From assembly GCA_013400975.1 (NCBI GenBank), contig WBMZ01009001.1, positions 288,558-352,557 on the forward strand: 64,000 bases of DNA, in the 5' to 3' direction. Below, piece by piece: positions 1 through 14,621 of this stretch. The notes under the pieces are model-generated. The model was given only the letters and a program-made list of their open reading frames with translations. It was not told where the DNA came from and ran no database searches. Source of the DNA: Atrichornis clamosus. Taxonomy: Eukaryota > Chordata > Aves > Passeriformes > Menuridae. Position 1 is the stretch's first letter; each line of letters begins with the position of its first letter. The translations under genes were made by a program, and so were the position numbers.

Positions 1-3000
1 CAGGCACCCCTTCAAACACCAGATATCCCAGTTGCTATCTTGGAAAGTGCTCTGTGGGAGGGATTAGCACAGTTTTACTTGTAAGCTCTGTTACAGGCTC
101 CCTGCTCAGGGCCAAGCAGGATGTGCATCTTTGCTTTCTATCAGCTCAGCTCACTGAACCATTACCCCAGGACTTTGACCCTTTCCACGTGCTGGGTATC
201 AGAGCCAAAGCAAGCATGTATGAGTAAGGTTTTCACTCTCTGCCAAGTTTGATGATGTGGCTTTCCTCCGTGGGAAGAATGACAGCAATTCACCAAAGGG
301 ACAAATGAAGGGACTCCATAAAGCAGCCCCTGGATCTGGTCCCACGTATCGGTAGAGCCAGCCAGTCAGTGTCAGTGGCTTCCCAACATCCCTCCTCCCC
401 AGCTGGGCCGCCAGTCCAGCAGCAAGGCCTGGTGCAAATCCCGTTACATGCCAGGAGGAAGCATAAAGGGCGAGACACTCTGTCTCTGCACCGAAGCACA
501 GGGCACCAGGCAGAGGTTTGTCAGCTCTGCTCCGCTGCTGTGCAGAACACTGGCAGCCCTCTAACAATTTTTGCAGATTGCCTTGATCCAGGGTCATAGC
601 GTGGGAACTATTATTCAAGATAGTAAGCACAAAAACAGCAGGTTAAAAAAAAAAAAAAAAAGAAAAATATCTCTTTTAAAATATACTACTACACAGCATC
701 ACCTTCTGCTGCAGTGCTGCCCCAGCAGATTATGTTAAGCCTATGGCTTCTTCTGGGGAAATGAAATCAATTTATTCATCATACACAGCAGGCTTTTTGT
801 CGCAGGTTAAGAATCTGTTACAAATTTGTCATTAGCTTACATTTATACTGAGACAAAGAGGAAAATATCCTTCTCCAGCTGTACTTTCAACAACATAACA
901 TAGAAAACAAAGACATTTTAATATATTCCTGGATTTACTTACATTTTAAACTTCACCCCGAGTGGTGTTACCATGACCCTACTCAGCCAGACCTAGACTG
1001 ACGCAGCACAGGCCAGTAACCCGTGCAAGGAAAACACTGGTTTCGTGGAGGTGAGTGAAAGCAGTGCCAGCTCTTTGCTGATCAGACAACCAAAGAGAAG
1101 CATTTTGAGGTAGTTATGTAGATGGATAAAGTGCCAAGCAGGGAATACACAGAAAGATCTGGAAGTGTTTAGATTAGGACAGATTGACTTTATCTACAGG
1201 ACAGGGTAAGGTAATTACAGCCAACATTTTAAATGTGTTCACAGCAAGCAGGGCACTTACAACTGACTACAGGAAAATCAAATGGGACCTTGGACACACC
1301 AATGGCAAAAGTGACAAGGGACACTTGAGCCGCCCATTACACATATAGAGACTTGCCACATCAGTCTCAGAACTGCCTCATTTTTCTAACTATGGAGTTG
1401 CCTGTATTTAATATGCTTGATATTGGTAAAATAGTTATTGTGCATACAAAGCAGCAGTGCATATAGGGATGTCATCAGGAATAAAACCCACCAAGAGTAC
1501 AGCTAAGATTAGATAACCTGGAAGGTTACTGCCCTCTCAGAGTGAGAAATATCTGACAGTAAAAGTGGAGGTTATTTGATATTAAACATGAGCACAGCAG
1601 CACCAAAACTATGTTGAATGGAAATAAGCCACACTTTAAAACCAACAGCACAACCATATTTTTAACAGAGATTTATGTGGCCTCTGTTCATGCAGTGCAC
1701 AAAAAGACTGTTACAATATGGCAAGACTGGATTTACACAGCCTTCAGGCTACAGTCCATGCTGTGTCCAGCACTCAACAGCAGGAAACTTCTAGAGAAAT
1801 TAGTAATGAAGAGGAGGGCTCTGGTTGCCCTTAGACCTTCCAGGAAATGTGCTTGGGAGCACTTGCAGTGAAGCTCTCAATATATTGTCCATGTGCTTAA
1901 CTAGAGGTCTACTGGTCCATGCCAGAGTTCCGGCAATACCTCTTCTTACTTCATTTTGATGAAGTCATTTCCTGTGAAAGATGTCAGCAAGGCCTAATTC
2001 TGCATAGGAGGAGGGTGTCTTTTCTGGGGACATCTACATCTTCCCTATTTCTGATGTTTGCCACTTCTAGTAATGCCAGAAATTCACTAAAAGATTTAAT
2101 TACAGGGTTTTTCTTTTTTCTGGTTCTAGAGAGATATTAAAAACTCCAAAGCCCTGTGCATATCTGTGGAAATGCCACTTAAATCAAGTGATTTTCAAGT
2201 TGATCAAGTTGAAGTTGACCTGTGTTGGTAGACCATGTGTTCCTTTTGTTTTATTGTATTACCAGTTAAAAAGCCTTGGCTAAATGTAATGAGTCACTTT
2301 CTTATTTCTAGACATACAAGACATCACTGACTCAGGACAAAAATTGTGAAGAATCCCATTTTACAGCAAAAACTTTAATACTTATTTAATAAGCAAATTT
2401 ATTGCAGTTTACGGTTTCCATTTCCTCACAAAAACCACCAGCAGAACAGATCTTCTCAATCATATGCATTATTGGCCCTGCTCCACCTTCCCATTAACAG
2501 TGACTCATAAGCTAGTGCTGAAAAAATAAACCTGATTTACTTTAAATAGAAAGAGAACAGAAAATAAAGACAACTGAAATATTTCAGGTGCTGAAAAAGA
2601 AGGCTGAGAAGCTGAATTTTAATACTGAGTAAGTGATCTGGAGCACAGCTAGTGCATCTTCCTAAATACCGTGGTGCTTGCTGTGCAAAGGCTTTCTGCT
2701 CTGGGCTTAATGCATGTGACACTTTGCTGATGGGCCCTCCTAGGTCTCTAATGCTGAGCTTTGGATTTAATGCTCCAAACAGTTGGAAGAAAAATGCCTT
2801 CCCCTATGAGTGTTAGTTATAAGGCTCTTAGAAGTGAATTGATTACAATCTCCCATTGTTCATCATCTAAGGCATTACACCTGCAGCTCTAACTGAAGTA
2901 TTTATGACTCTATCCAACAGAGAGTTGTCTATGCCAAACTCCAGGCAAGGTCTGCTTGTTCCAAAAAGCAGGAGTGTAATGGACTATAAAACTACCAGGA

Positions 3001-4281
3001 GCAGACAGCTGCTAACTTCTCCATGAGCTGAGGACAAACAGAGCCAGCAGGGCAGCAGAGCCCACCATGTGCAGAGGAGGAGGAGACAAGTGCCAGGGTG
3101 CTGACTTGGAAAGGCGCTGGCCAGGCACACTCACCTCCCTACCACCAGGGCTAAAGCCGTGCAGAAAGCAGCCAGGGTGAAAGGAAAATGTGAAAACAAG
3201 TTTGTGCAATATGGACACAGCATGCTACACGCAGAAAAACAGCCTTATGTTTATGAATATTGAAGAGACACAACTAACAAACCCCTCTGAGACGCTGAGT
3301 GCATCACCTTGGCTGTGGCACAGGCATGAAATCTGATCAACAGGCTTTTCATATGAAGGAGAGCAGGCAATGCTCTGCTGCTACATAAAGTGTAAATGCT
3401 TTGCAGGAGATTTCCTCTCCCACTTACTCTGTGGACAGTACTACAGCCACTGACGGTGCCAGAGTAGTTACCATACAGAAACAGGAGAGAAATTAATCTT
3501 CTTGAGCCACTTAACAAACATATGCCTGGACAGACAGGCTTTACTTAGGGCTTTGAAGTCCTAAACTGAACATCCAAATCAAAGACAGCTAGCACAGGCA
3601 GAGAAGCAGGTTATTGACTCAGACAACAGTGCTTGACAAGCAGGGAGCTCAGTGCTGCAGCAGCTGCCCTTTCAAAATAGGTTTTATCAAAATACAACAA
3701 AATTGGAGTCACCCCTGCACAGGCAGCGCAGGTGTTCACAAGCAGGGGACATGCTTTTGGGATTAGCTGTTAACATGGCATTTTCCACTTTCAGTGACAC
3801 CCAGTATATGCAGGAAGCAGAAGCAATAGTACCTCTTGCATCCTTAGAAGTTTTAGCAAAACTCACTCAAGTAAACTGAAGAGAATGGAGTAGCAAGGTA
3901 CCTCCCTGTCCCACAAATTTCATCTTTAATTGAAGACCAGAGCTAGCAAAACATGCAGAATTCCAACACAGCTTGAATCAATGGTAATTTCTGTTGTTTT
4001 CTCATCCTTTTTTTTTAATCCTGAAAGATATCATGGAGGTTTGACTGATTACTTTCAGCCAAAATGTCATTGACTCAAAAAGGAGCAAGTTCTAATCTGA
4101 GGCAGAAAAATGACCAAAATATGAGCAGAAAGGACATTAATGTAGCAGATAAAAGAGAGAATAATCATGTCCTAACTTTAAGTTGCAGGGTTTACCACTT
4201 CCTCCCAGTGTCAGCTGAGCAATGCAACTAAATCATGCATTCACAATTATAGAAGGCCCTTCCTAATGGCAAACTATAGAG
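1..4281. other. Intergenic sequence, no gene seen
   Basis: AT-rich sequence 3' of GNAI1. The longest open frames (about 140 codons on the minus strand at 199-630) show no splice context or recognisable motif. A 17-A run sits at 645-661. Nothing else is supported. Confidence 0.7.
645..661 (+). repeat. Poly(A) run (17)
   Basis: Uninterrupted run of 17 A, intergenic. Confidence 0.95.
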
Positions 4282-4965
4282 TCATAGAATGGATGGGTTG
4301 AAAGGGACGTTAAGCAACATCTAATTCAAACCCCTCTTCCATGGACAGGGACACCTTTCACTAGACCAGATTGCTCAGGGCCCCGTCCAGCCTGGCCTTG
4401 AACCCTTCCAGGGGTTGGGCAGTCACAGCTTTCCTGGGCTGTCTGTTCCAGTGCCTCACCACCCTTACATGGAATAATTTCCTCCTAATATCTAATCTAA
4501 ATCTACCCCCTTTTAGTTTCAAGCCATTCCTCCTTGTCCTGTCACTGCATGCCCTTGTAAGAAGTCCCTCTGCAGCTTTCGTGCAGCCTCTGTAGATACT
4601 GGAAGGTGCTCTAAAGGCTCCCCAGTCTCCTCTTCTCCAGGCTGAGCAATCCCAACTCTTTCAGCCTGTCTTCAGCTGTGCTCCAGCCCTCTGATCATCT
4701 TTGTGGCCTCCTCCAAACTCAGTTCAAGAGGTTCACATCCTTCTTATGCTGAGGTCCCAGAGCTGGATGTGGAACTCCAGGTGGGATTTCACCAGAGTGG
4801 AGCAGAGGGGCAGAATCACCTCCTGCCTCGTCCCGCTGCCCACACTGCCCAGGACACAATTGGCTTGCTGGGCTGCAAGTGCACGTTGCCAGGTCATGTT
4901 GATCTTCTCATCAACAGACACCCCCAAGTCTTTCTCCTCAGGGCTGCTCTCACTGTCACAGACTG
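4282..4965 (-). mobile_element. CR1 LINE, 5'-truncated, minus orientation
   Basis: The plus strand opens with gtcatagaatgg...ttgaaagggacgtt, the reverse complement of the CR1 3' tail. It continues through the characteristic lctcagggcc / cagcctggcc / caggctgagcaa 3' UTR blocks, then into the end of the CR1 reverse-transcriptase frame (minus-strand frame with EVILPLCSTLVKSHLEF near 4820-4740). Like most CR1 copies it is truncated at the 5' end. It lies 25 kb beyond the GNAI1 3' end. Boundaries are good to about 20 nt. Confidence 0.9.
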
Positions 4966-7900
4966 TGCATAAAGTGGCAATTTATCTCTGCGAATTAAAA
5001 GTGAACAATTAAAAAGCTACTTTAGGTGATATTTGTAAAAGGGATGTTCATAGGGGAAAATTAATGCAATTTTAAAGGAAAAAAAAGAGAGCTTGTGGCA
5101 GCCTGAGGGCAGGAGGAACTGACACGATGTTATTGCACACTTTATGCCCATGCAATATTAATGCAATCACCATGGCAACCGTGACATCCTCTGAAATTAT
5201 ACACCTTTACAACTATGGAACGTCTTCTGAAGGAAAAAAATGCATCTACATCTTGCAGGAAGGCTGCTTTAATCTAAAATCTATCAGTTTTTTATAAGCA
5301 TTCAAACATTTCTTCAACATCTCTTTTTCCTAAAGAGTACCTTGACTTTGTTTCTAATGTGTGTATGACTTAAGCACAGCCATGGCTGTCTGGTTCTTTT
5401 GCCATACTGAAAAACAACTGTATGCTCTAAATTTACATGATTATTGTTTAAAGACAGCAAGTCATACAAGGAAAAAAACCAAACCTGGACAAAGTAGCTG
5501 ACCAAAGTATTATAAAAAATGAAATGTTCAATATGTCAAAACCAATCATGGCTGCATTCACCAGACACCTTTCTTAATCAGGAGCTGAGGCAGGATGCAC
5601 CACTTACATTTCTATAGTGTTAGCATAGTGTTTTCAGTGAACAAATAACCTGAATCATATTGAGAATAATATGGGAAACTACATAATTTAGGGGCCTGAA
5701 TAGCAGCCATAAAGTAATTGCTCAGTAAAGTAATACAAAGGCCACCAGACACTGTGTCATGACAATGTTATCCTTTTCATAACGTATTCAGAAAAATCAA
5801 AATGACATAAGCAGGCTTTAGTAATGATGCCTCACTTCTAGCAAAATGCCTCATGTGGATTGAATACACTGCAGTCCTCTGCTTTTTATAGTTTCATTAT
5901 ATTTCCTTCCAAATTGAAGCTAGGCTGGGATCCAAATGCCCATTCTTCCACTCATTTCGATATGAAGTGAAAGCATGAAAGGTTTATTAGAAAGAAAATG
6001 AGGAGTTATGAAACAAGAAATAGTGAAAACAAAGTGGTAAGTGTCCTGCCCGCAGTAAAAACTGGAGCGTAGGTTCAAGGTAGCAGCTACTTTGTTTGAT
6101 TGCCCTGTTACTGAGGATGGGTGCACTGGATGCTGTCAGAGGGATATCAGACTCTGAGCAGTGACCAAAAGTTCTCATCCAACAAAAAATACCTTTAAAA
6201 CATTTAAGAGTTTCAATATCCCTGTTTATTTTCATAAAAAGCTGCGGGTAGAGAAAAAAGTAAGACAAAGAGAGGACTATTTAATCCGTTAAAATCAAGT
6301 CCAAATTCCAAATCTTATCCCTATCCTATCTATCTTCAGCATTTCCTCATTGGACACATTCATGGATCTTCCCACTGGTTTAGTCTTAGAGGGTACTGCA
6401 GTATAAGCACAGCACCTTCAGAACTTATGAGGAACGTCAACACGTTCCAGTGCCAGACATTCACTCCGACACGTTGACAAAAAACCCTGCACTAGGTCTG
6501 TCTCTCTTCAGTCCAAGCGATGGTGGGAGCACAGCTCTGGTGGCTGGGGTGCTCTGCCTCCGGAGCCATTTCCAGGCAGAGGAGGGGGTGGCAGCTGTGG
6601 TGTCAGCCGGAAGAAAGGTGGCTGCTCCTGAGCACAGTGTTCATCCGTTAGAAAGCTTGGACACTGACCTGAGCAATGGACACAGCTACTCATGAGAATT
6701 CTCCATCATCTTCATTGTTTCCCCCAGCTGCAGCATTGGCTCCATCACGCGCTTGTTCTGTGAACAATGTTAAAACTATTTGAGACAGGCTCTGCGCAAT
6801 TACATGACCCCAGTCAGGAGAATATGGAAAACACTGCCTTTTAATTAATTGCTACCATTAATTGTCACCATGCCTACAGCAGATGTGAAATTGTCCCAGT
6901 GGCACAAATTCTTGGACGTAACTTAGTGAACATAACACCGTCTACTTCTGGCAGTGTCTGATTACTGCAGTGTGGGGTGAGAGGTGCTAAGGAGAGAGTG
7001 GGAGCCCTGCAGGCAGATACTTGCTGTGTTGCTTAAACTTCTGTGTTCCTTGTCACAGTAAGAATAGCATCATAGCATGGGGGATCAAACACGGGCTTGG
7101 GATAAAGATAGACAACAGTCTTACACTTTCAGATAAAAAATTATATAACCAGCATAACTAACCAAGGAACACAGAACACACCAAATGCTTTTCCCTAAAA
7201 CCCTCCCTGTCAAAAACTATGTAAAAAAAACAGTCAAGTAAACTAAATCTGAACATTCTTAGGACACATTTTGTCCTACATTTAGTTAAAATATTGAATA
7301 TATGTACATGTTAAAAGAACCTGGAGGGGTTGTATAACAGCTTGCTTTGGAAAGTCAAACATCAGACTTTTGCAAAGCTCTGTTCCAGCGACACCACAGT
7401 TTTACTCATGACACTAATTTCTCTGATTATACTGGCAGGAATCATTGAGCCACCCACTGTAACAAATATGAGAACATTTTTTTTAATAGGTGTTTTTTGA
7501 ATATATATTTGTGCACATTCACTAAAATGTAACCAGTTTTGAAGCCAAAAAGAACAAGCAGAGGGTACTTTAAGGGCACATTTCAGCCAAACCTGCTCAA
7601 ACTGGTAGGAGGCAAACACTGCTAAATCTTTACCTCTGTATGGAGCAGATCAGGCTACAGCCCCTTCTGAAGGACTGAGATGGCAGCAGGAGGCCCCCAA
7701 CTCTCAGCTCCCCGGCTGAGCCCCAGCCCCACTCCTGGAGGCCTGACACACACCAGACTTCAAGCACTGCATCACGCCTCTCCCATAATTTACCCTGGAA
7801 CCTTTACTATTATTATTTGCGTTATCACAACACCATGAAGCACCACGAAGAACACTACTCTGAAAACACACAAGATGCACCATAACCTTGAATATGTTCC

Positions 7901-10900
7901 GTAGCCTCAGCACAAAGCAAGAATCAAAGATTACACACACACTGGTGTAAAAAAACCCAGTGAAACGATGTTGATCAGCACGACTAGCCAGGATCCCAGC
8001 ACATCAGAGGGTTGACTATTGTAAATTAAGCCAATGGAACTGTGCTGATTTACTGAGAAAACATCCTGTCGAGTTTGTATTATACTTAACCACTGCTTCA
8101 TATTTAATTATAAAAATCCTAAAGCAGCACAAAAGCCTACAGCAACACAGTCGTTTCCTGCTGTGCACCAGCTGTCTGCAGTGACAGAGCATGACAGATA
8201 GCCCCGGCCTTTGGGGGGGTCTAAGGACTAAAGTAGTCTCTCAGCAACCAAAACCACTGGCTTCTTCATGCATTACAATCTTTGTTGCAAGAGTACTTTC
8301 CCACTGTGCACATTTCCATAATTGGGAAATAATTATTGTTGTCTGGACAGATCCTGTTTCCATTTACTTCAGTGGGAGGAAAAACACTATGAGAAAGAAA
8401 TTACGGGGCTGGAATTTTAATCCTAGTGTGTCTTTTGGGATGATTGAGGTGCAAATTCCCGTGATCTTTCTAGTGTTGCCTGCTGGATGGGCAGCACTGG
8501 GCATCCATCCCAGGGGGTGTTCCAGGACTCTGCTGTGCCATGCACAGCCCCACTCCCAGAGCCCAGGCAACACTGTGACATCCACACTGTGTCCTTGCAA
8601 CACAGGTGCTGAGGGAGCAGACACATAAAGCAGGCAGAAATCCTTCCTTTCGGGGCAGAAAAAACCCCCATGATGACAAGCTGGTGCATGAGTAAGAGCC
8701 CACAGCTGGCTGGGGAGAGATGACTCAGATTCCCCCCTGGATTTATGATTTGGGGGCACAGGTAAAAAAAAAAAATCTAGAATGGTATTTTTTCTCCTGG
8801 ACAAATTTAGTGAATCAGTTTCAGCAAATTACTGTCATTAAACACATTTGAAAGCAGCTGTAAGTAGGGGAAAAACCAAAGATAGTCACGCACAGAATCA
8901 CACTGCCAGGACTACGGCAAGAGTATTTAATATTTTAGAGGAGGTTGGAAGAAACTTATAATAATGCTAAATTATGAAATACCCAAGCCAGAAGAGATTT
9001 TTATTTCTTCCTTCAGCTGCTGAAGATTAATGCCTGATAAGTCCCAAAGGATGTTCCCTCCCCTCTTCAGTCCACACCCCTTTCAAAAGATAAAAAATAA
9101 AAAAGGAAGACATAAGAAAAGACTCCAAGTTTTTGCACAGGCAGAGTCTGAGATCAAAAGAGATGAAGTTAATAGAAGAGGATCCAACACAGAATATCAC
9201 TCGTAACATGTCCATTTTACTTCCAGTCTCCCCTTCAAGTGTTTCTGGCTTTTCCGTCTGTGTCAAGAGAGGCTGTCTATGATTTTGGAAAATCAGATGT
9301 GATAAAAATCATTGTAAAAATATTTCAGTTGCAAAATATGATGCTTCATAAAATACCAGAAGGCTAGAAATAATTCACAAGGAAGCTTTTTAAATGCTTC
9401 AAGAACACTCTTGTGTAAAATTGCACTCTGAATCATAAAATCCCTAGGAGACAGAGGGGTCCCCAAATACATTTAAAGCTAACTGAAACGTTTTGTACAT
9501 TAACATTCAGAAATTTGAAGAAAAAAGAAGAAACACATTGAAGACATTTTCAAATATGCTTTCCTAATACAAGTTGGTTCCAGAGCGGTTGTTCACAACC
9601 CAGTTCAACTTTTTTGTACGTACATTTCCAGAAAAAGGTGAGAAATTTGAGGTAGGATTTTAAGGAACTCATGACGCGCACGACAGTGCAACAATGGGGT
9701 GTTAGTTTGTCACCTCTTGTCTGCAGAGCCAGGCACGATGGCTCTGTGCCACTCCAATGCCACTGTAAAGTAAAGCGTATGGACTGAAAACACCGTGAAA
9801 GTTGACTTTGCATTTCCCCTTGGCTGTGAGTGCACACACGGTTAATCCCACGGCTCAGCTGACAGTGGTCATTCACATCAGCTGCGCTGCTCCACTGACT
9901 GCATGTGCACGTGTGAAAAGCCAGCTTTTATTTTCTCTCAGAAAACTCCTTGTTTCATTATTATTTTGCAAAAATAGCCAGTACTTCTCTTTCTGACTAA
10001 TTCAATAAATTATAATCTCTCTATATGCTTTAACACGTCAATTCCTCTGTGCCTTTGGAGCAGGCTGCATTTTCACATGAAAGGAAGATTGAGATCCAGA
10101 ATTAAATTTTAGATGCCTGCAGTCTATATTTTACAGCATCATTTCACAAGGCCAAGAGGAGGTTTAATGTTGCTCCTCCTGAAGCAGGGCAGTAAGGCAA
10201 TATCTGCAATGATCTTGTAAACCACAGTTCAGTGTGCTACATTTAAACTGTTCCAGAGCCAGCTCTGAGAGATGCTCTAAACCAAGAAAACCTTGTGCCA
10301 AGAAATGGCAAAAGGCAGACAAGAACCAAGAACCACTAAACTCACTATGACTGTACAATTTTTGACCATTTATTTGTGACAATTCCCTCTCCACTGCCTT
10401 TCTTCCACTGCGTGTTGTTTTAAATGACAGCACATAGACAAGAGTGTACTGCAAGACCCTGTGCAATAAAAGATTTTCAAAGTCTCGTCTTACTGTACCC
10501 AATAAACTTGCAAACATTTCATGTAAGCAGACCAAATTACATGGCTGAACAACTTAGCTCTCCATGTGTTTAAAAGAGCTACAATAATGAGATAAAGCTT
10601 AAATTTGTAATTTTTAATCCCTTGCTACAATATACACCAGTAATTCTTCACAGGTGTGTATACCTCCCCAGGAAGCAAACTGTCAGCATCATGACCACAT
10701 TTAAATAGTATTTCTGATATCAAAATGTTTTAAACCAAAGAGGAATATAGGAACTCACTAGTCTTCACTGTCTGCCATTTTGTGTTAGCATCGTGGAGTG
10801 AGTTTCTCATTTCAGCCTTCCTGGGTGGGAAACTCCAGACTTTCCATTCCAAACTTCCTATGTGCACTCTGTAACAGATATTACAAAGCCAACCAAATGT

Positions 10901-12729
10901 GCTTCTGCTGTCCATGCTGTTCTTCAACTAAAGCAGCCATGCTGGGCTTCTGTAATTCATAGTAGGACATAACAACACTGCTATTGTCCGTGGATAATCA
11001 TCTGTGAGAACTGCTGACAGAGCAGAAAGAGAAAATGCTCCCTGTTATCTTAAATCCTGCTTGGAAGAGCCCAAAAGTAGGTGGAAGCGCAGACTCACGG
11101 CCCTGAGGTGCTCTCAGAGCAGCCTACCATGCCCCGGGCAGCATCCTCGCTCAGCTTTCCAAAGCCTTGACACGTCCAAGCACGGCCACAAGGCAGGGCC
11201 AAAGGCAGCCTGCTGTCTGTGAACAGCAGCTCTGTTTCCTGGAGACTCTACCTAATAAAAAGACCAGGAAGTCAGAAAGGGTTGGATTCCTTCTCCTATG
11301 CCACCAGACTCTCCCTTCCACAAGACAGAGGATGAGGGCAGAAAATATTCCTTCTGTAACATCACCCCCGTGATGGAGAAGGCTTGGCTTATCACAAGAG
11401 CCTGTGTTGTCCCAGGAGCATCGAGAGGAATCAGCAGCTCAGATCTACAGGAACAGAATGGTTAGACCTGCAGGACAACCTTTGTAGCTTGCAACTCTCC
11501 CACTCATCTTCAGTGCCATTCAGTAATGAGCAGCAAAGCAAGCAATATATTGAAGAATTTTTACAACAGATTTTGTTCTAAAGGTGTGTGGAGTAGTCAA
11601 AGCAGACAGGAAGGCTGCTTTGAAGAATTATAGCAGATCAGAAATAAAGAAAGAAAAAATAAAGTTATTTCTTCTTTGGTTCAATTGTACTGTTTTGCTT
11701 CAGCAATATTTTTGTTGCTGTTGTGAAATAGAATATTGATTGGAGAGAGTAGGAAAAAGGCATTCACAAAAGCCTGAAATGTCAAAATTGAAAAGTACGT
11801 TAATTTTAGAGAATATCTGGTCTAGAATACACCAAAGAGCAATTGATCTTTGCACTTTTTTCTTTCCCCCCCTCACCCACAGATAGCTGCAAATCCAGGT
11901 CTGAAAAAACAAAGGTCAGTTGCAAAAAGAAAGAGATATTACCTTTAGAAGTTGTTTTATGTTTATTATTGCTGATGACTAGGTGTGTTCAATATTTGCT
12001 TTGAATATTTACTTTTACTTTGTTAAAATATAGGTCCAAATTAATTAAGATGTACTTGCTTTATACTACCACAGAGAAGAAAAGCAGCCATAAACTCTGC
12101 TGAAAAAAACCTGACTACACTTTCTTTGTGTGAACAGAATGAAATAAACCAGCAAGAATATACTAGTCAGTGTGGACATAAAAATCTGTCTCCACTGGCA
12201 ATAGGTAATTTGCCTTCCTAAAATGTTAAACTTTAAATGGAAGATGTGTGTCTTGGCTACTGATGTAATTTTCATCGTTGCTATAACATTGAGATACATC
12301 TTAAAAATTACATAATATGATTGTAGTTCATGTTTTTTAAAGGTCATTTTTACCACGTTTCCAAATTTGTTGATGACTGAGCTTAAACACCAGGGAAATT
12401 ATTCCTGTAATGACTTTGTCTGTTCAGTGTCTATTTCTCTCTACTTCCTGAAGGAAATCAAATCATGAAGAATATTTAAGTCCCTGGTCACATATGTGAA
12501 CATTTCATAAGAACCTTCTGCATTTATTTTGCTGAGAGAAAAGGGATTCATCTCCTCTGAATTACTCTGTTTATAAAGTGTTACATCCAAAGCATACAAA
12601 AGTCAATTCAAGTGTTCTGAATAACATTAGTAGGCTTAACATCAGGCCTTAAGGTCGTTTATGGGAGAACAAAGGTGTCCCTGTATGCCTGGGTTTTCAG
12701 ATTGAAAGACACTGAACTTGCTCGTTAAT

Positions 12730-12755
12730 GAATAAGTTGATGAATAAGTTGATGA
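12730..12755. repeat. Short tandem duplication (12-nt unit)
   Basis: The unit gaataagttgat is repeated twice in a row (gaataagttgatgaataagt...). Intergenic. Confidence 0.85.
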
Positions 12756-13430
12756 TTTGAACATTAATTTTTGTACTTTCAAATCCATATACAAGTCAGA
12801 GAGATCCTGGAAGGCCACTTCATCCTTTCCTCCTCTCCTCCCTTGCTGTTACACACTGCAGCCCAAAGGTGCTGTCAGGTCTGTGCACAGCAGACCTGGG
12901 GAGTGCACACAAGATATGTTTGTTACTCAGCCGTTTCCTTGAGGGTTTGTAGCACTTTGCCTGAGCTGTTAATGGCACTGTCTGTGTGCTGGCTCTGCCA
13001 GATCACCAGCTGTCCACTGGTTGTCTTTCCCTCTCTGCTAGATCATCTCCATTTCTTCAGGAAATAGAAGATGAAAAGTTCTCAAAACTTTGCCTGTGAT
13101 TTAATATATTCATTTAAAAAAAAATAACACCTCGTAGATCTCAGTCATAATTAGCAATGCAATATAGAGGTTGTTTATCTAGAATCCCCCTTCACTGAAA
13201 GTCTCGCAATATTTTTAAAAAGTTTGGAGGTTTTTTATTTACTCTTGAGATGAAAAAAATCTTGTTTTTTTCCTTCTCCCAACAGGTAAGTGGTTTCGTA
13301 CTGAATTCAAGATAGTGTTGTCTTTAGGAAAGAGTCAGTCAGAAGAGGACCAGCTTGCATTGTTCAAGCAACAGAAACACATTGCTGGGAACTCCTCCTG
13401 CTAAACTTTCATTGTGGTGATTATTTAATT

Positions 13431-13447
13431 GCATGACTTAGTCATGC
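13431..13447. repeat. 17-bp inverted repeat, AP-1/MARE-like
   Basis: GCATGACTTAGTCATGC: 8-nt arms around a central T. It contains overlapping TGACTTA / TAGTCA half sites that resemble, but do not match, the bZIP consensus TGACTCA. Confidence 0.6.
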
Positions 13448-14603
13448 AGCGCTCCCCCTTGGACTCATCTGAAAAGAGCAATATAACATTTTGAGGGCAG
13501 AATTCTAAGCAAACCTACCTCAGAGTAGTAATGATGTCTGGCAGTGAAGTGCACAAGATTTACGTCACCTTTGAATGGAGTTGAAGTATTAGGCTGCAAA
13601 GAGTGAAGAAAGTTTTCAACAGAGCTGGCCTATTCTTTGGTTTTTGGGATTATTGGATCCCAAATCCCCGGTGTTGAATCAGTCTCAATCACCCTGACAG
13701 CACCCTGAGTTAACTGCAGGTGCAACTCAGATCTACCAGCAGAAAGGGGCTTTCACTGGATACTCGTTGCACTCCAAGACTTGAACACTGGGAAACCTGG
13801 GAAATTCTTCTTTCCCAAATGCAGTTTCTAAAAGAGCAAATGTTGATTTGCTTTTGACACCCGGAGCCAACGTAGCTTATTAAACAAGATGAACAGAGCT
13901 GGCATCAGACATGCAGAGACTCTGAGAGTCCTGGTGTTGGGCAGAGCCAAGCCAGAGCTTCACCATCTACATCTTGTCCAGCAGAAAGGAAACACTGTTA
14001 CATATATCGACACCTGCCCATATTCAGCGTGACAGGGCACAGAGGCTTCATATGAGTAGCAGTTATCCAAAATATGAAATACAGATGTAAGGCCTCCTGA
14101 AGAGGGAGTCAAACACATAGAGGATCTTACAGTCTGGGCCTTTTCCTCAGCAAACTGGACACAATCTACAGGATTTTCCTCTTTGAGTAGGACAGTGATA
14201 ACCCTTAATTTCTGAACGTGTTATTTTTTCCTGTGGATGCTGGATGCCCCCTGTGTGGTAGGTGTATATACCACCTCTGTGGATGACGTGGGATACATTG
14301 ACACTGAATTCTGAGAACAGGACCATCTTTCTGATTTTAACAGTGGGCTGATGCATTGCCCCAGTGACTCTTTTCACTCTCTTCTCCTTCAGTTTTCCAC
14401 TCATAGGAAGTGAATAACTATTGATTTCTTTTAATAAAGTCCTCTGATTTAATATTAATATATTCATATTAATAAATTCTGTAGCATGAATAAACTCTGT
14501 AACACTGCACTAGCAATAATTTCTGTTACATAAGAATTGTAACACATATTTATTTATGAAGAACTTTATAATAAGAATTCTTATAATTAAGAACTTTATT
14601 AAT

Positions 14604-14621
14604 AAGATTCATATGAATCTT
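14604..14621. repeat. Perfect 18-bp palindrome
   Basis: AAGATTCATATGAATCTT equals its own reverse complement. It lies in an AT-rich, repeat-like stretch (14445-14630) with further short inverted and direct repeats of aagaacttta and ttataattaa. Confidence 0.9.

Noticed and set aside
4701..5012. Open frames of 89-103 codons on the plus strand.
   Set aside because: They are antisense shadows of the CR1 copy at 4282-4965.
8191..8804. Overlapping 145- and 146-codon frames on opposite strands.
   Set aside because: Mutually overlapping frames of similar length with no motif, no splice context and no conserved family text are most simply chance.
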